This document shows positions 8,492-18,242 of a stretch of DNA of 64,000 bases, piece by piece (positions within the stretch are counted from its first letter, which is position 1; every line of letters begins with the position of its first letter). The position numbers and the translations under genes were made by a program. Where the stretch lies: positions 1,540,001-1,604,000 of the forward strand of contig NZ_CP091110.1 of the NCBI RefSeq assembly GCF_021560175.1. The letters run 5' to 3'. Origin of the DNA: Neobacillus drentensis (GTDB taxonomy: Bacteria; Bacillota; Bacilli; Bacillales; Cytobacillaceae). A model generated the notes under the pieces. It worked only from the letters and a program-made list of their open reading frames with translations. It did not search any database and was not told where the DNA came from.

Positions 8492-10240
8492 ATGAGTTAT
8501 TCACCAAAAATGAAAATGGGTAAGATCCTAGCCAATAAAAAGGCCAAAGCAGTCTTACTAAAATATGTGCCGCAATTATTGGAACCTACTGAATTCCCAC
8601 TTATGTTTGTTAAATTAAGTACTTTGGAACAGCTGATTTCACGGCTGCCTGAGTCTTTACGTACAAAGGTGATTGTGGAAAAACTGTATTCAGAGCTAGC
8701 TGCTGTAGAAGAGTTGGAAGAAGAAACTGGTTATATTGCACCGGTGTCTAATTACAAATCTGAGTCAGAAAATTTGGGATCGGCCAAGGTTAGTATCCCA
8801 AGTACAGTAGAAAAATGGTCTGTCTTTGAGGTCGAACTTGAGGGTCCAGATCATGGCAATCCTTTTACAGACGTCACATTGGAAGCGGAATTTATCATTA
8901 ATGGAGAGAAACGCCATCAAGCTCTTGGATTCTATGACGGGGATGGTATCTATCGAATCAGATTTATGCCTGATGCTGAGGGAATCTGGACATTTCAAAC
9001 AACGAGCAACGCCCGATCTTTGGCAGGTATAGAAGGTAGGTTTACATGTGTTGGTCCTTCTAAAGATAACCATGGTCCTGTCCGCGTCAAAAATACATAT
9101 CATTTTTCGTATGAGGATGGCACCCCCTATATACCTGTTGGGACAACATGCTATGCATGGATACATCAGGAGGAAGAATTAATCCAACAAACCTTGGAAA
9201 CTTTACAAGCATCGCCATTTAATAAGATGCGAATGTGTGTGTTTCCTAAATCCTATCAATTCAATTCTAATGAGCCTTTATACTATCCATTTGAAGGTTC
9301 TCTTGAGGAAGGTTTTGACTTTACACGCTTTAATCCAAAGTTTTTTCAGCACTTAGAACAAAGGATTATAGATCTTGGGAATCTAGGAATTGAAGCCGAC
9401 CTTATCCTGTACCATGCCTATGACAGGTGGGGATTTGCGGAAATGAAAAAGGCGGAAGATGACCGCTATTTGAAGTATCTCGCCGCTCGTCTCTCGGCCT
9501 ATCGAAATCTTTGGTGGTCATTAGCGAATGAATATGACTTAATGTGGGCGAAAGAAATCGATGATTGGGAACGCTTTGCTCAGATTATTACGGAAAATGA
9601 CCCCCACCAACACCTCATTTCCATTCATAACTGTTTTGGATTCTATGATTATTCACGGCCTTGGGTCACACACTGTAGTGTTCAACGAGTCGATGTATAT
9701 AGAACAGCTGAGAATACGGATGAATGGAGAAAACAGTGGAATAAACCAATCGTGATCGACGAATGTGCCTATGAGGGAGATATTGACCAAGGATGGGGAA
9801 ATATCACCGGGGAAGAAATGATCCGCCGGTTTTGGGAAGGAGCAGTTAGAGGCGGTTATGTGGGACATGGGGAAACGTACCTTCATCCAGAAGATATTTT
9901 ATGGTGGTCAAAAGGTGGACAGTTATATGGAGATAGTCCAAAAAGAATTGGTTTCTTGAGGAGGATCATGGAAGAGGGGCCGGAAGAAGGATGGAATCCT
10001 TTAGAAACCGCTTGGGATGCACCTTCCGCAGGAATTCCTGACCAATATTATTTATATTACTATGGCTTCAATCGACCTAGTTTCAGAGAGTACCGGATGA
10101 AACCTGGAACTCAATATAAAGTGGAAGTAATCGATACTTGGGAAATGACGATTAATGAACTTGAAGGTGTTTATGAAGGGGAATTTAGAATAGAACTTCC
10201 TGGCAAACAGTATATGGCTGTCAGGATGACTCAAATATAA
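8492..10240 (+). CDS. DUF5060/DUF4038/DUF5605 glycoside hydrolase
   Basis: This 582-residue protein without a signal peptide should act in the cytosol. Residues 5-75 form a charged helical module also found at the C-termini of two enzymes downstream. A beta-sandwich DUF5060 domain follows at about 88-190 (EKWSVFEVELEG, GIWTFQTTS). Next comes a TIM-barrel domain of the DUF4038 apiosidase-like group (GTPYIPVGTTCYAWIH, WWSLANEYDLMW, IVIDECAYEGD) and a C-terminal DUF5605-like beta domain. The NE and DE segments offer the acidic residues expected in a retaining barrel hydrolase. ATG 8492 has AAGGGGAGGAA at 8473-8483. The substrate is unknown; the neighbours suggest a glycosyl group on a rhamnose-containing compound. 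Whether it cleaves apiosides like GH140 cannot be decided here. Confidence 0.82.
   Translation: MSYSPKMKMGKILANKKAKAVLLKYVPQLLEPTEFPLMFVKLSTLEQLISRLPESLRTKVIVEKLYSELAAVEELEEETGYIAPVSNYKSESENLGSAKVSIPSTVEKWSVFEVELEGPDHGNPFTDVTLEAEFIINGEKRHQALGFYDGDGIYRIRFMPDAEGIWTFQTTSNARSLAGIEGRFTCVGPSKDNHGPVRVKNTYHFSYEDGTPYIPVGTTCYAWIHQEEELIQQTLETLQASPFNKMRMCVFPKSYQFNSNEPLYYPFEGSLEEGFDFTRFNPKFFQHLEQRIIDLGNLGIEADLILYHAYDRWGFAEMKKAEDDRYLKYLAARLSAYRNLWWSLANEYDLMWAKEIDDWERFAQIITENDPHQHLISIHNCFGFYDYSRPWVTHCSVQRVDVYRTAENTDEWRKQWNKPIVIDECAYEGDIDQGWGNITGEEMIRRFWEGAVRGGYVGHGETYLHPEDILWWSKGGQLYGDSPKRIGFLRRIMEEGPEEGWNPLETAWDAPSAGIPDQYYLYYYGFNRPSFREYRMKPGTQYKVEVIDTWEMTINELEGVYEGEFRIELPGKQYMAVRMTQI
8504..8716 (+). other. 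Helical module, N-terminal copy
   Basis: Residues 5-75 of the glycosidase carry GKILANKKAKAVLLKYVPQL, then an STLEQLISRLPE segment and a final VEKLYSEL helix. The order of short amphipathic helices resembles the tails at 14278-14487 and 16546-16815. Confidence 0.55.
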
Positions 10241-10273
10241 AGTAACGATAGATTAATAAAAGGAGAGGTAAAA

Positions 10274-11596
10274 ATGAATCTTTCTTACATGACTGTAACC
10301 GAGGTTACTGACTATGGCCCTTATATAACAAAAATCATTCTTCCGCTTTCCCAATCTATTAAATCAGAGGCACTATCAGAAGATACCTTCAACGTTTATG
10401 TCGAGAGACGGAACAAAAAAACGGGGGAAGTGCTCCAACTCAGAAAAGATTGGAATTCGGTAGAACTTTTTCCGTCAAAAGGCTATTGTCGTGTGTTAAA
10501 AGCGTATACCTCAGACAGTGAAGGAAATAAAACTGAAATAGGCAGTCACGCCACGCTGGAACTGGAATGTGAGGCAATCCACCGTTTGAATTCAGAAATT
10601 GCGTATGTACAGGAACATAATGTTTATGTTTTCTGCGATTTTCGCATTACGCAGGTAAAAGAAATACAAGCCGATAGTGCTTCTATTTCAGGGCTAGTCT
10701 ATGATCATTTCAGCGGCGGGCGCATGGAGCAAGTCAAAGGGTGGGTAAACAGCGAGTCATCCTATGCTGAAATGCCACTAAGGTTCGGTTATTATTCACC
10801 AAATATGAATAGCGGTAAACGTCCTTTGATTATTTGGCTGCATGGTGCAGGTGAAGGTGGAATTGACACGGCGATTGCGTATACCGGCAATAATGTTGTA
10901 AATCTATCTAGTGAAAAAGTACAGAGTTTATTCGGGGGCGCTTATGTCCTTGCTCCACAAGTGCCCACTATGTGGATGGACGATGGCTGCGGATTGTACA
11001 CAGAAAGTGGCCAATCTAAGTATGTAACAGCATTAAAAGCGCTCATTGATGAGTTTGTCAATAATCATTCAAATATAGATACAAATCGAATCTACATTGG
11101 TGGCTGTTCCAATGGCGGCTTCATGACGATGCGCATGATTATTGACTATCCTGGTTTCTTTGCAGCAGCCTATCCTGTATGTGAAGCCCTCTATGACAAG
11201 GTCATTACGGATCAAAATATTCAAGATATCAAGAATACTCCTATCTGGTTCACACATTCAAAAAACGATGAAATCGTAAAACCTGAGATTACAGTGATAC
11301 CAACGTATGAGCGTCTACTTAAAGCTGGTGCTCCTAATGTTCATTTTTCATATTTTGATAATGTCGTAGATACCTCAGGAATTTTCAAGGACAGTGAAGG
11401 CAACCCGTTTGAATTTTTCGGCCATGGTACTTGGATCTACATGCTCAAAGATGAATGCGTGCTGGACTATGGTGGATCTCCGGTAAAAGTGAACGGAAAA
11501 GAAGTAACTCTACTCCAGTGGCTGGCATTGCAGTCAAACCAAATAACAGACCAAAATCGTAAATATGCAGAGTCCAACCAAGGAGGGGTAAGATGA
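10274..11596 (+). CDS. Alpha/beta-hydrolase carbohydrate esterase
   Basis: This 440-residue protein without a signal peptide has an N-terminal beta-rich domain (about 1-160) followed by an alpha/beta-hydrolase domain. LIIWLHGAGEGG gives the oxyanion region, GGCSNGGFM the nucleophile elbow with Ser279, SKNDEIVKP a probable catalytic Asp, and FGHGTW a probable catalytic His. The domain resembles the esterase D/PHB-depolymerase-like group that includes carbohydrate esterases. In this operon it would most simply remove acetyl or hydroxycinnamoyl groups from imported oligosaccharides in the cytosol. ATG 10274 follows AAAGGAGAGG, 33 bases after the upstream stop. Its stop overlaps the rhamnosidase start by four bases, so translation is coupled. 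A peptidase is the less likely alternative. Confidence 0.78.
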   Translation: MNLSYMTVTEVTDYGPYITKIILPLSQSIKSEALSEDTFNVYVERRNKKTGEVLQLRKDWNSVELFPSKGYCRVLKAYTSDSEGNKTEIGSHATLELECEAIHRLNSEIAYVQEHNVYVFCDFRITQVKEIQADSASISGLVYDHFSGGRMEQVKGWVNSESSYAEMPLRFGYYSPNMNSGKRPLIIWLHGAGEGGIDTAIAYTGNNVVNLSSEKVQSLFGGAYVLAPQVPTMWMDDGCGLYTESGQSKYVTALKALIDEFVNNHSNIDTNRIYIGGCSNGGFMTMRMIIDYPGFFAAAYPVCEALYDKVITDQNIQDIKNTPIWFTHSKNDEIVKPEITVIPTYERLLKAGAPNVHFSYFDNVVDTSGIFKDSEGNPFEFFGHGTWIYMLKDECVLDYGGSPVKVNGKEVTLLQWLALQSNQITDQNRKYAESNQGGVR

Positions 11597-14490
11597 TCAT
11601 TAGTCACTTAAGAACAAACCAGGTGGTAAATCCGCTGGGATTTGAATTTGATCGATTAAGTCTTTCCTGGGTGACCGAATCAGGAGAAAGTCGATCTATA
11701 TATCAGTCGGCGGCTAGAGTGGAAATTGCTGCTGATTCTGGCTTTGAGACCATTCTTTTTGATAGTGGGAAAAGTCAGGAGATTGATAGTTTAGCCTATC
11801 ACCCTGACATTAAACTAAAACCCCGAACTCGGTATTATTGGCGAGTCACAGTCTGGGGCGACGCCGGGGATGAGGTTACCAGTGAATCAGCCTGGTTTGA
11901 AACGGCCAAAATGGATGAACCGTGGGAAGGTAAGTGGATTACCCCTGAATTGGATAAAGAGATTCATCCATTAATTCGAAAAAATTTCTCGGTGCTGGGT
12001 GACATTGAATCAGCGAGGGCTTACATCTGTGGAGTAGGTTTATATGATGTAGAAATCAATGGAAAAAGAGTTGGCAATGAATATTTTGCTCCAGGTTACA
12101 ATGCCTATGATTTCTGGATTCAATATCAAACCTATGATGTGACGGACTTATTAGTGAGTGGAGAAAACGCGATTGGCTTTATGCTTGGAAATGGCTGGTA
12201 TAAAGGCCGGTTTGGGTTTGAAGGCGGTTACCATGAATTATATGGCAGTGAGTTTGCTTGTATAGGTGAAATCGTTTTAACACTCAAGGATGGTTCTACG
12301 ACTGTAATTGCCACGGATGAAGACTGGAAGTGCGCACCGGCACCAATCACATTTAGCGGCATTTATGATGGTGAGATTTACGACGCAAATCTAGAAAGTA
12401 AAAACTGGACGCTGCCCGAATTTAATGACAGCACATGGGCTAGCGTTAGGAAGACGGAAATTAACGCAGATACTTTTACAGCCAGGAGAAATTTGCCTGT
12501 TAAAATTATGGAAGAAAGACCACCAATGGAGCTTCTGCATACAACTGCCGGAGAGGTAGTTCTTGATTTTGGTCAAGTAATGACCGGCTGGGTCCGATTT
12601 AAAACTAAGACACCAAAAGGAACAAGATTACAGCTACAATATGGGGAAATTCTTCAAGATGGGAACTTCTATCGCGGAAATTTGCGAGAGGCAAAAGCAG
12701 AATATGTTTATATTTCTGACGGAAGTGAAAGAGAAGTACAGCCTCATTTCACATTTTATGGATTTCGGTTTGTAAAGCTTACGGGTTTTGAAGGAGAAAT
12801 TGACTTAGATGATTTTTGTGGCTGTGTGATCTACAGCGAGATTGAACAAACAGGTGAAATTGAAACTTCAAATTCGTTGGTGAATCGCCTTTTCCTTAAT
12901 GCTGTATGGGGACAAAAAGGGAATTTTCTCGATGTCCCAACAGACTGCCCGCAGCGTGATGAACGAATGGGGTGGACGGGGGATGCACAAGTGTTTGCCC
13001 CTACGGCCTGTTTCAACATGTATACACCGGCATTTTACCAAAAATATATGTTTGATTTACATGAAGAACAGAAAAGGTTGGGCGGATCGGTTCCGTTTAC
13101 AGTACCCGTTGTAAAACCTAAAGATGGAAACGGTTTTATTTCTGGCAGTGGTTCAGCCGCCTGGGGTGATGCGGCTACGGTCATTCCGTGGACATTATAC
13201 ACGTATTATGGAGACAAAGAGCTTCTTCGTCAGCAGTTTGATTCAATGAAGGACTGGGTCGATTATATCAAAAAAGTGGATGATGAATCTGGCGCCAAGA
13301 GACTTTGGCAGGTTGGCTTCCATTTCGGTGATTGGCTTGCATTAGATGGAAAAGACCCCGAGAGCCCTATGGGTGGGACGGATTCTTATTATATTGCATC
13401 AGCCTATTATTGTTATTCCGCACAGCTAGTAGCAAAAGCAGCCAAGGTTTTAGGTAAAACAAAGGTTGCTGAACAATATAATCAGCTGGCAGATGAAATT
13501 AAAGAAGCAATCAAGAAAGAATATTTCACACCAAATGGCAGAAGTGCTATTTACACCCAAACAGCGATGATTGTTGCTCTATATATGGACCTGGTTCCCG
13601 AAAGTTTCAGGCCAAGGTTAGTAGCCGATTTAAAAGCGAAGCTTCGTGAAGATAAAATGCATCTGAATACAGGCTTTGTCGGTACACCCTATTTCTGTAA
13701 TGTACTATCTGAGAATGGAGCTAATAACTTAGCATATTCCTTATTGTTAAACGATGACTTTCCAAGTTGGCTGTATGCGGTGAAACTTGGAGCGACAACA
13801 GTCTGGGAGCGCTGGAACTCTGTCCTTCCAGATGGAAGTATCAGCGGAACAGGTATGAACTCATTGAATCACTATGCCTATGGGTCCATTGCGGAATGGA
13901 TGTACCGTCATATGTGCGGCATCAATCCATTGGAAGATGCCCCTGGATTTAGAAAGTTTAAGCTATGTCCAAAACCATATGGCAAATTAACTTATGCAAA
14001 GGCAAAATTCTCTTCTCCGTCTGGAAATATTGAAAGCGGCTGGGAATTAAACGAGGATGGGTCCTTAACTTTTACTTTGATCGTACCATTCAATACAACA
14101 GCTGAAGTAGTACTGCCTGATGCTGCTTTAGAAAACATTAAGGTAAATGATGAATGGTTAGTTACTAAAGGTTTAAAAGCTAAGCAAGAAAATAAGGATG
14201 TTACCTGTGAAATTACTGCAGGGACATACTTGTTTCAGTATCTACCGACAAAATCTTATATCTTAACCTATAGCACAAACAGTAGCTTAAAAGAGCTTCT
14301 AAACAATGAAGAAACAAAAGAACTAGTTACAAATAATCTGCCCGGCATCGTAAATAATCCCATTGTTAAGAATGATCAATTCATAGAAAGGTCTTTGGAA
14401 GAATTAATACATTTCCCGATGTTCACATCGATAGCTTCTTCAGAAAAATTAGAAGAGTTAAATCAAAAGCTAGTTCTGGTTCGTCAATAG
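11593..14490 (+). CDS. GH78 alpha-L-rhamnosidase, cytosolic, with helical tail
   Basis: This 965-residue enzyme should release alpha-L-rhamnose from oligosaccharides or glycosides in the cytosol; no signal peptide is present. It shows the N-terminal beta domain (LKPRTRYYWRVTVW), the Bac_rhamnosid_N domain (YNAYDFWIQYQTYDVTDLL, LGNGWYKGRFGF), and a middle beta domain. The (alpha/alpha)6 barrel has the catalytic signature DVPTDCPQRDERMGWTGD, with Glu457 the likely general acid, and TTVWERWNS probably holding the general base. A C-terminal beta domain with LCPKPYGKLTYAKAKF follows. Residues 896-965 are an extra helical module beyond the usual end of the family. The ATG overlaps the esterase stop (ATGA). 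The GH3 gene follows after 18 bases. Confidence 0.93.
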   Translation: MIISHLRTNQVVNPLGFEFDRLSLSWVTESGESRSIYQSAARVEIAADSGFETILFDSGKSQEIDSLAYHPDIKLKPRTRYYWRVTVWGDAGDEVTSESAWFETAKMDEPWEGKWITPELDKEIHPLIRKNFSVLGDIESARAYICGVGLYDVEINGKRVGNEYFAPGYNAYDFWIQYQTYDVTDLLVSGENAIGFMLGNGWYKGRFGFEGGYHELYGSEFACIGEIVLTLKDGSTTVIATDEDWKCAPAPITFSGIYDGEIYDANLESKNWTLPEFNDSTWASVRKTEINADTFTARRNLPVKIMEERPPMELLHTTAGEVVLDFGQVMTGWVRFKTKTPKGTRLQLQYGEILQDGNFYRGNLREAKAEYVYISDGSEREVQPHFTFYGFRFVKLTGFEGEIDLDDFCGCVIYSEIEQTGEIETSNSLVNRLFLNAVWGQKGNFLDVPTDCPQRDERMGWTGDAQVFAPTACFNMYTPAFYQKYMFDLHEEQKRLGGSVPFTVPVVKPKDGNGFISGSGSAAWGDAATVIPWTLYTYYGDKELLRQQFDSMKDWVDYIKKVDDESGAKRLWQVGFHFGDWLALDGKDPESPMGGTDSYYIASAYYCYSAQLVAKAAKVLGKTKVAEQYNQLADEIKEAIKKEYFTPNGRSAIYTQTAMIVALYMDLVPESFRPRLVADLKAKLREDKMHLNTGFVGTPYFCNVLSENGANNLAYSLLLNDDFPSWLYAVKLGATTVWERWNSVLPDGSISGTGMNSLNHYAYGSIAEWMYRHMCGINPLEDAPGFRKFKLCPKPYGKLTYAKAKFSSPSGNIESGWELNEDGSLTFTLIVPFNTTAEVVLPDAALENIKVNDEWLVTKGLKAKQENKDVTCEITAGTYLFQYLPTKSYILTYSTNSSLKELLNNEETKELVTNNLPGIVNNPIVKNDQFIERSLEELIHFPMFTSIASSEKLEELNQKLVLVRQ
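14278..14487 (+). other. Helical module, C-terminal copy on GH78
   Basis: Residues 896-965, starting NSSLKELLNNEETKELV and including SLEELIHFP and EKLEELNQKL, lie after the last beta domain. They match the order of helices in the modules at 8504-8716 and 16546-16815. Confidence 0.55.
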
Positions 14491-14508
14491 AAGGGGAGGA
14501 ATTCTTGG

Positions 14509-16818
14509 ATGAAAAGAGATATTAAATTATTAATTGAACAAATGACACTTGAAGAAAAGGCCAGTCTTTGCTCCGGGCTAAACTTCTGGCAGCTTAAAGG
14601 AATTGAGAGATTAGGCATTCCATCCATTATGGTGACAGATGGCCCGCATGGCCTGCGTAAACAACAGCAAAGTGCCGATCACCTGGGGATTTATGATAGT
14701 GTTCCAGCAACCTGTTTCCCTTCCGCTGTTGGACTTGCAAGTACATGGAATCGTTCGCTTATTAATAAGGTTGGTGCTGCCTTAGGTGAAGAGTGTCAGG
14801 CTGAGGATGTCGCTGTTCTACTTGGACCAGGTGCGAATATCAAACGTTCACCACTTTGTGGCAGGAATTTTGAATATTTTTCCGAGGATCCCTATCTTTC
14901 TTCGGAATTAGCGGCAAACCACATCAATGGTGTTCAAAGCCAAGGTGTTGGTACTTCTCTTAAACATTTTGCTGCCAACAATCAGGAACATCGCCGTATG
15001 TCCGTGGATGCAATCGTAGATGAACGGACGCTAAGAGAAATCTATCTTGCTAGCTTTGAAAATGCGGTAAAGAAAGCTGAACCATGGACTGTAATGTGTT
15101 CCTACAACAAAGTTAACGGGGAGTACGCTTCAGAAAATAAAACCCTATTAACAGATATTTTAAAGGATGAATGGGGTTTTGATGGGTTTGTCGTTTCAGA
15201 CTGGGGTGCAGTCAATGAGCGAGCAAAAGGATTAGAAGCTGGCTTAGATTTAGAAATGCCTACTAGTAATGGGTTAGGAGATAGAAAAATAGTCCAAGCA
15301 GTAAATAGCGGTAACCTTTCTGAGCAAACACTAGATAAAACAGTAGAACGATTATTAAAAATTATTTTTAAGGCCGTGGATAACAAAAAAGAAAACGCTG
15401 TTTATGATAAAGAGGAACACCACCAGCTCGCTAGAGAAGTAGCGAGGGAAAGTATGGTTTTACTGAAGAATGAAGATCGTATTCTTCCGTTAAAAAAGGA
15501 CGGAACAATTGCCGTTATTGGTGAGTTTGCTATTAACCCAAGGTATCAGGGTGGCGGAAGTTCCCATATCAAGCCGACCAAGCTCGATAATATCTGTGAG
15601 GAAATAGAAAAAACTGCAGGAAATGCCTACGTTGTTTATGCAAAAGGATATCATTTAAAAAATGATCATACAGATGATCAATTAATTGCAGAGGCAAAAG
15701 AAAAAGCAATCCAAGCGGATGTTGCGGTTTTATTTGTTGGTCTACCAGATCGTTATGAATCGGAGGGTTATGACCGAGAGCACTTAAGAATTCCTGACAA
15801 TCATCGCATTCTTATTGAAGCGATAGCAGAGGTACAGCCTAATATAGTGGTCGTTTTAAGCAATGGTGCTCCAATAGAAATGCCTTGGCTTGGTAAAGTT
15901 AAGGGTCTCCTTGAAGGATATTTGGGTGGTCAGGCGCTAGGGGGTGCGATCGCTGATTTATTATTTGGTGATGAGAATCCAAGTGGGAAATTGGCTGAAA
16001 CATTTCCAAAAGAGCTGCGTCATAATTCTTCCTATCTTAACTTCCCAGGGGAAGGGGACAAGGTAGAATATAAGGAAGGGCTTTTTGTAGGGTACCGCTA
16101 TTACGATGCTAAAGCGATAGAACCGTTATTTCCATTCGGTTATGGCCTGAGTTATACAAACTTTGAATATACAAAACTACTCATTAACAAAGAATCCATT
16201 TTAGATAATGAAACAGTTGACGTGATAGTAACAGTTAAAAATACAGGAGAGCGAGCTGGAAAGGAAATTGTTCAGCTATACGTTCGTGATATCGAGAGTA
16301 CTGTGATTCGACCAGAGAAAGAATTAAAGGGATTCGCTAAGGTCGAGTTACAGCCAGGCGAAGAGATAGAGGTGAGCTTCACCTTAGATAAAAGAGCGTT
16401 TGCTTATTACAATGTAGATCTCAAGGACTGGCATGTGGAGAGTGGTTTGTTTGAGGTACTTGTAGGGAAGTCTTCAGCTGACATTATTTTAAAAGGGACA
16501 CTGCAAGTAAACTCTACTGTTACCATAAACAAGTTAGTCCATCGAAACACTACAATTGGGGATCTTATCGCAAATCCAATTCTAGCTCCATTTGTCCAGG
16601 AAACTCTTGCCAAGGCAAATGAAGGCAGTCCATTTGCTAATATGGGGGAAGACTCAGATGGTTTTGAAATGTTCGAGGCGATGATGAAATTTATGCCGTT
16701 ACGTGCCATGGCTGCATTCAATCCAGATAATTTTACAGAAGAAATGCTTAATAGTCTTATAAAACAACTAAATGAAAGATTAGCAAATGTAACGAATGCC
16801 CAAAAAATAATCAACTAA
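14509..16818 (+). CDS. GH3 beta-glycosidase, cytosolic, with helical tail
   Basis: This 769-residue enzyme lacks a signal peptide. The GH3 N-terminal barrel shows [36 protein letters not shown] and the nucleophile motif [10 protein letters not shown] with Asp231. The second GH3 domain has [15 protein letters not shown] and a segment near [11 protein letters not shown] that would hold the acid/base. The fibronectin-like domain shows [18 protein letters not shown]. Residues 680-769 carry an additional helical module. It would hydrolyse terminal beta-linked glucose or a related sugar from compounds trimmed by the rhamnosidase and esterase. ATG 14509 follows AAGGGGAGGA. It is the last gene of the first operon, ahead of a strong terminator. 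Exact sugar specificity within GH3 cannot be read. Confidence 0.92.
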   Translation: MKRDIKLLIEQMTLEEKASLCSGLNFWQLKGIERLGIPSIMVTDGPHGLRKQQQSADHLGIYDSVPATCFPSAVGLASTWNRSLINKVGAALGEECQAEDVAVLLGPGANIKRSPLCGRNFEYFSEDPYLSSELAANHINGVQSQGVGTSLKHFAANNQEHRRMSVDAIVDERTLREIYLASFENAVKKAEPWTVMCSYNKVNGEYASENKTLLTDILKDEWGFDGFVVSDWGAVNERAKGLEAGLDLEMPTSNGLGDRKIVQAVNSGNLSEQTLDKTVERLLKIIFKAVDNKKENAVYDKEEHHQLAREVARESMVLLKNEDRILPLKKDGTIAVIGEFAINPRYQGGGSSHIKPTKLDNICEEIEKTAGNAYVVYAKGYHLKNDHTDDQLIAEAKEKAIQADVAVLFVGLPDRYESEGYDREHLRIPDNHRILIEAIAEVQPNIVVVLSNGAPIEMPWLGKVKGLLEGYLGGQALGGAIADLLFGDENPSGKLAETFPKELRHNSSYLNFPGEGDKVEYKEGLFVGYRYYDAKAIEPLFPFGYGLSYTNFEYTKLLINKESILDNETVDVIVTVKNTGERAGKEIVQLYVRDIESTVIRPEKELKGFAKVELQPGEEIEVSFTLDKRAFAYYNVDLKDWHVESGLFEVLVGKSSADIILKGTLQVNSTVTINKLVHRNTTIGDLIANPILAPFVQETLAKANEGSPFANMGEDSDGFEMFEAMMKFMPLRAMAAFNPDNFTEEMLNSLIKQLNERLANVTNAQKIIN
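16546..16815 (+). other. Helical module, C-terminal copy on GH3
   Basis: Residues 680-769 begin [20 protein letters not shown] and end with a [16 protein letters not shown] helix. The segment lies outside the fibronectin-like domain that usually ends GH3 proteins. Confidence 0.55.
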
Positions 16819-16849
16819 ACATTTCATACTGTAGAGATTATAACTAACC

Positions 16850-16874
16850 TAACTAAAAAAATTTATTTTAGTTA
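16850..16874. repeat. Inverted repeat resembling the LacI operator arms
   Basis: TAACTAAAA and TTTTAGTTA are 9-bp inverted arms separated by 7 bases. They resemble the arms of the palindrome at 18291-18312 but with a longer spacer. The element could be a weak terminator stem or an auxiliary operator. Confidence 0.35.
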
Positions 16875-16897
16875 ATTTTAACCTGGGTTATTTCCGC

Positions 16898-16940
16898 AAA
16901 AAAACCTTAGCTTGGTATATATACCGAACTAAGGTTTTTT
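16898..16940. terminator. Bidirectional terminator, GH3 and lacI
   Basis: AAAAAAACCTTAG pairs with CTAAGGTTTTTTT around a central region that is itself the palindrome GGTATATATACC. T runs exist on both strands, so it ends both convergent transcripts. Confidence 0.9.
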
Positions 16941-16946
16941 TATTTT

Positions 16947-18005
16947 TTAGGCTTGTATTTCACTCTCAGTTAATGTGGAAACTACACATGATTTCCTTTC
17001 AATCAGTTCTGTATCCACAAATAATTTAATTTTATCAGTGTCATTATTTTCAATCTGTTTAATAAGTTTTTCAACTGCAAGTAAGGCAATCCTATCCTTT
17101 TTTACATGGATTGTCGTTAATTCAGGCGTTATCACTTGTGATTCAAAGATGTTATCAAAACCAATCACAGAAACGTCATCCGGAACTCTAACGCCTAATT
17201 CAGTGAGCGATTTAATAACGCTAATGGCCATATAATCAGCTTCGCAAAATAAGGCTGAAGGCAATTGGTTTAACCGGTTTTTAATTTTATCTTTAAACAC
17301 ATCCTGGGATGAAATCACTGTCGGAGATACTGAAAAGTAATTGGTTTCGGCAATCGTTAACCCATTTTCACTTAGTGCTTGTATAAAACCCTTTTTTCTC
17401 ATATCAAAATTATACATTCTCGTATTTGATCCTACATAACCAATTTGCTGGTGTCCTAACTCCATTAAGTATTGTCCTGCCTGGTACGCACCATATACGT
17501 TATTCATGACGACAAAGCTTACGTCCAACGTCTCAAAACAGGTATCCAGCACAACCATATTTGGCTGTACACATGCAACGATATTAATTTGCTCCGGTGT
17601 TAAGTTTGTACCTAACAATAATATACCTGCAGACTTTTGTTCTTGCTCGAGTCGGGTTATTTCATCTTGGAGGTTCTCTATACTGATGGAAGAAACCATA
17701 AGAGAATAACCACTAGTACCGATTTGTCTATCAAGATTGTGTATTAAATCCGTGAAAAACGGGAGTGATTCATATTGCTCTGTCACAATACCTGCATTTG
17801 TGACTGCTACAAATCTCAACAATTTTGGGTTCGGCTGAACAAATTGATCCGCTTTAATAATGGGGCGTGGAATATATCCATGTTCCTGAGCAATTCTCAA
17901 TACCTTCTCGCGTGTTTTTTGGCTGACACCATTTTTCCCATTCAACGCCAGAGAAACAGCGGATTTCGAAACATTAGCTAATTTAGCAATATCATCTATT
18001 TTCAT
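16947..18005 (-). CDS. LacI-family repressor, probable regulator of the apiose operon
   Basis: This 352-residue LacI/GalR-family regulator starts with the classical helix-turn-helix MKIDDIAKLANVSKSAVSLALNG, followed by the hinge region and a periplasmic-binding-protein-like effector domain (about 65-340; GYVGSNTRMYNFDMRKKGF, SVIGFDNIFESQVITPELTT). Its ATG lies at 18003-18005 with an AGGTG-like ribosome site further upstream than usual. It is divergent from the isomerase/transketolase/kinase operon. A perfect 22-bp palindrome lies downstream of that operon's promoter, and three half-sites lie in its own upstream region. This suggests repression of the operon and of itself, relieved by a pathway sugar such as apiose or apulose. 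The effector is inferred from gene content only. Confidence 0.85.
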   Translation of the reverse strand: MKIDDIAKLANVSKSAVSLALNGKNGVSQKTREKVLRIAQEHGYIPRPIIKADQFVQPNPKLLRFVAVTNAGIVTEQYESLPFFTDLIHNLDRQIGTSGYSLMVSSISIENLQDEITRLEQEQKSAGILLLGTNLTPEQINIVACVQPNMVVLDTCFETLDVSFVVMNNVYGAYQAGQYLMELGHQQIGYVGSNTRMYNFDMRKKGFIQALSENGLTIAETNYFSVSPTVISSQDVFKDKIKNRLNQLPSALFCEADYMAISVIKSLTELGVRVPDDVSVIGFDNIFESQVITPELTTIHVKKDRIALLAVEKLIKQIENNDTDKIKLFVDTELIERKSCVVSTLTESEIQA

Positions 18006-18069
18006 TAAAATATAAACACCTGCCTACATGATAAAAGTTCTTTTCCGAATTAAACTTTTTGTATATTTT

Positions 18070-18075
18070 ATTATA
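18070..18075 (-). promoter_or_regulatory. -10 box for lacI
   Basis: Read on the minus strand this is TATAAT. The sequence at the -35 position falls in the 11-bp repeats at 18091-18123 and does not match consensus, which fits an operator over the promoter. Confidence 0.45.
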
Positions 18076-18090
18076 GCATAAAATCAAATG

Positions 18091-18123
18091 GTTTAGTTTA
18101 AGTTTAGTTAATGTTTAGTTTGT
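18091..18123. repeat. Three tandem 11-bp repeats with LacI half-sites
   Basis: GTTTAGTTTAA, GTTTAGTTAAT and GTTTAGTTTGT follow one another without gaps. Each holds the TTTAGTT core found in the right arm of the palindrome at 18291-18312. The 11-bp period places them on one face of the helix upstream of lacI. Confidence 0.7.
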
Positions 18124-18242
18124 GAAATATTAATAAAAATTTTTTATTATCATAAATAGAATATTTTATAGTGATTTACATATAAAAACACTAAATTTTA
18201 TATAAAAATAAAACAGGTAACTAAAAAAGTTTATAAAATTTA

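Noticed and set aside
18091..18123. CRISPR-like repeat array
   Set aside because: The three 11-bp units are directly adjacent without spacers and lie between divergent genes, which fits regulatory half-sites instead.
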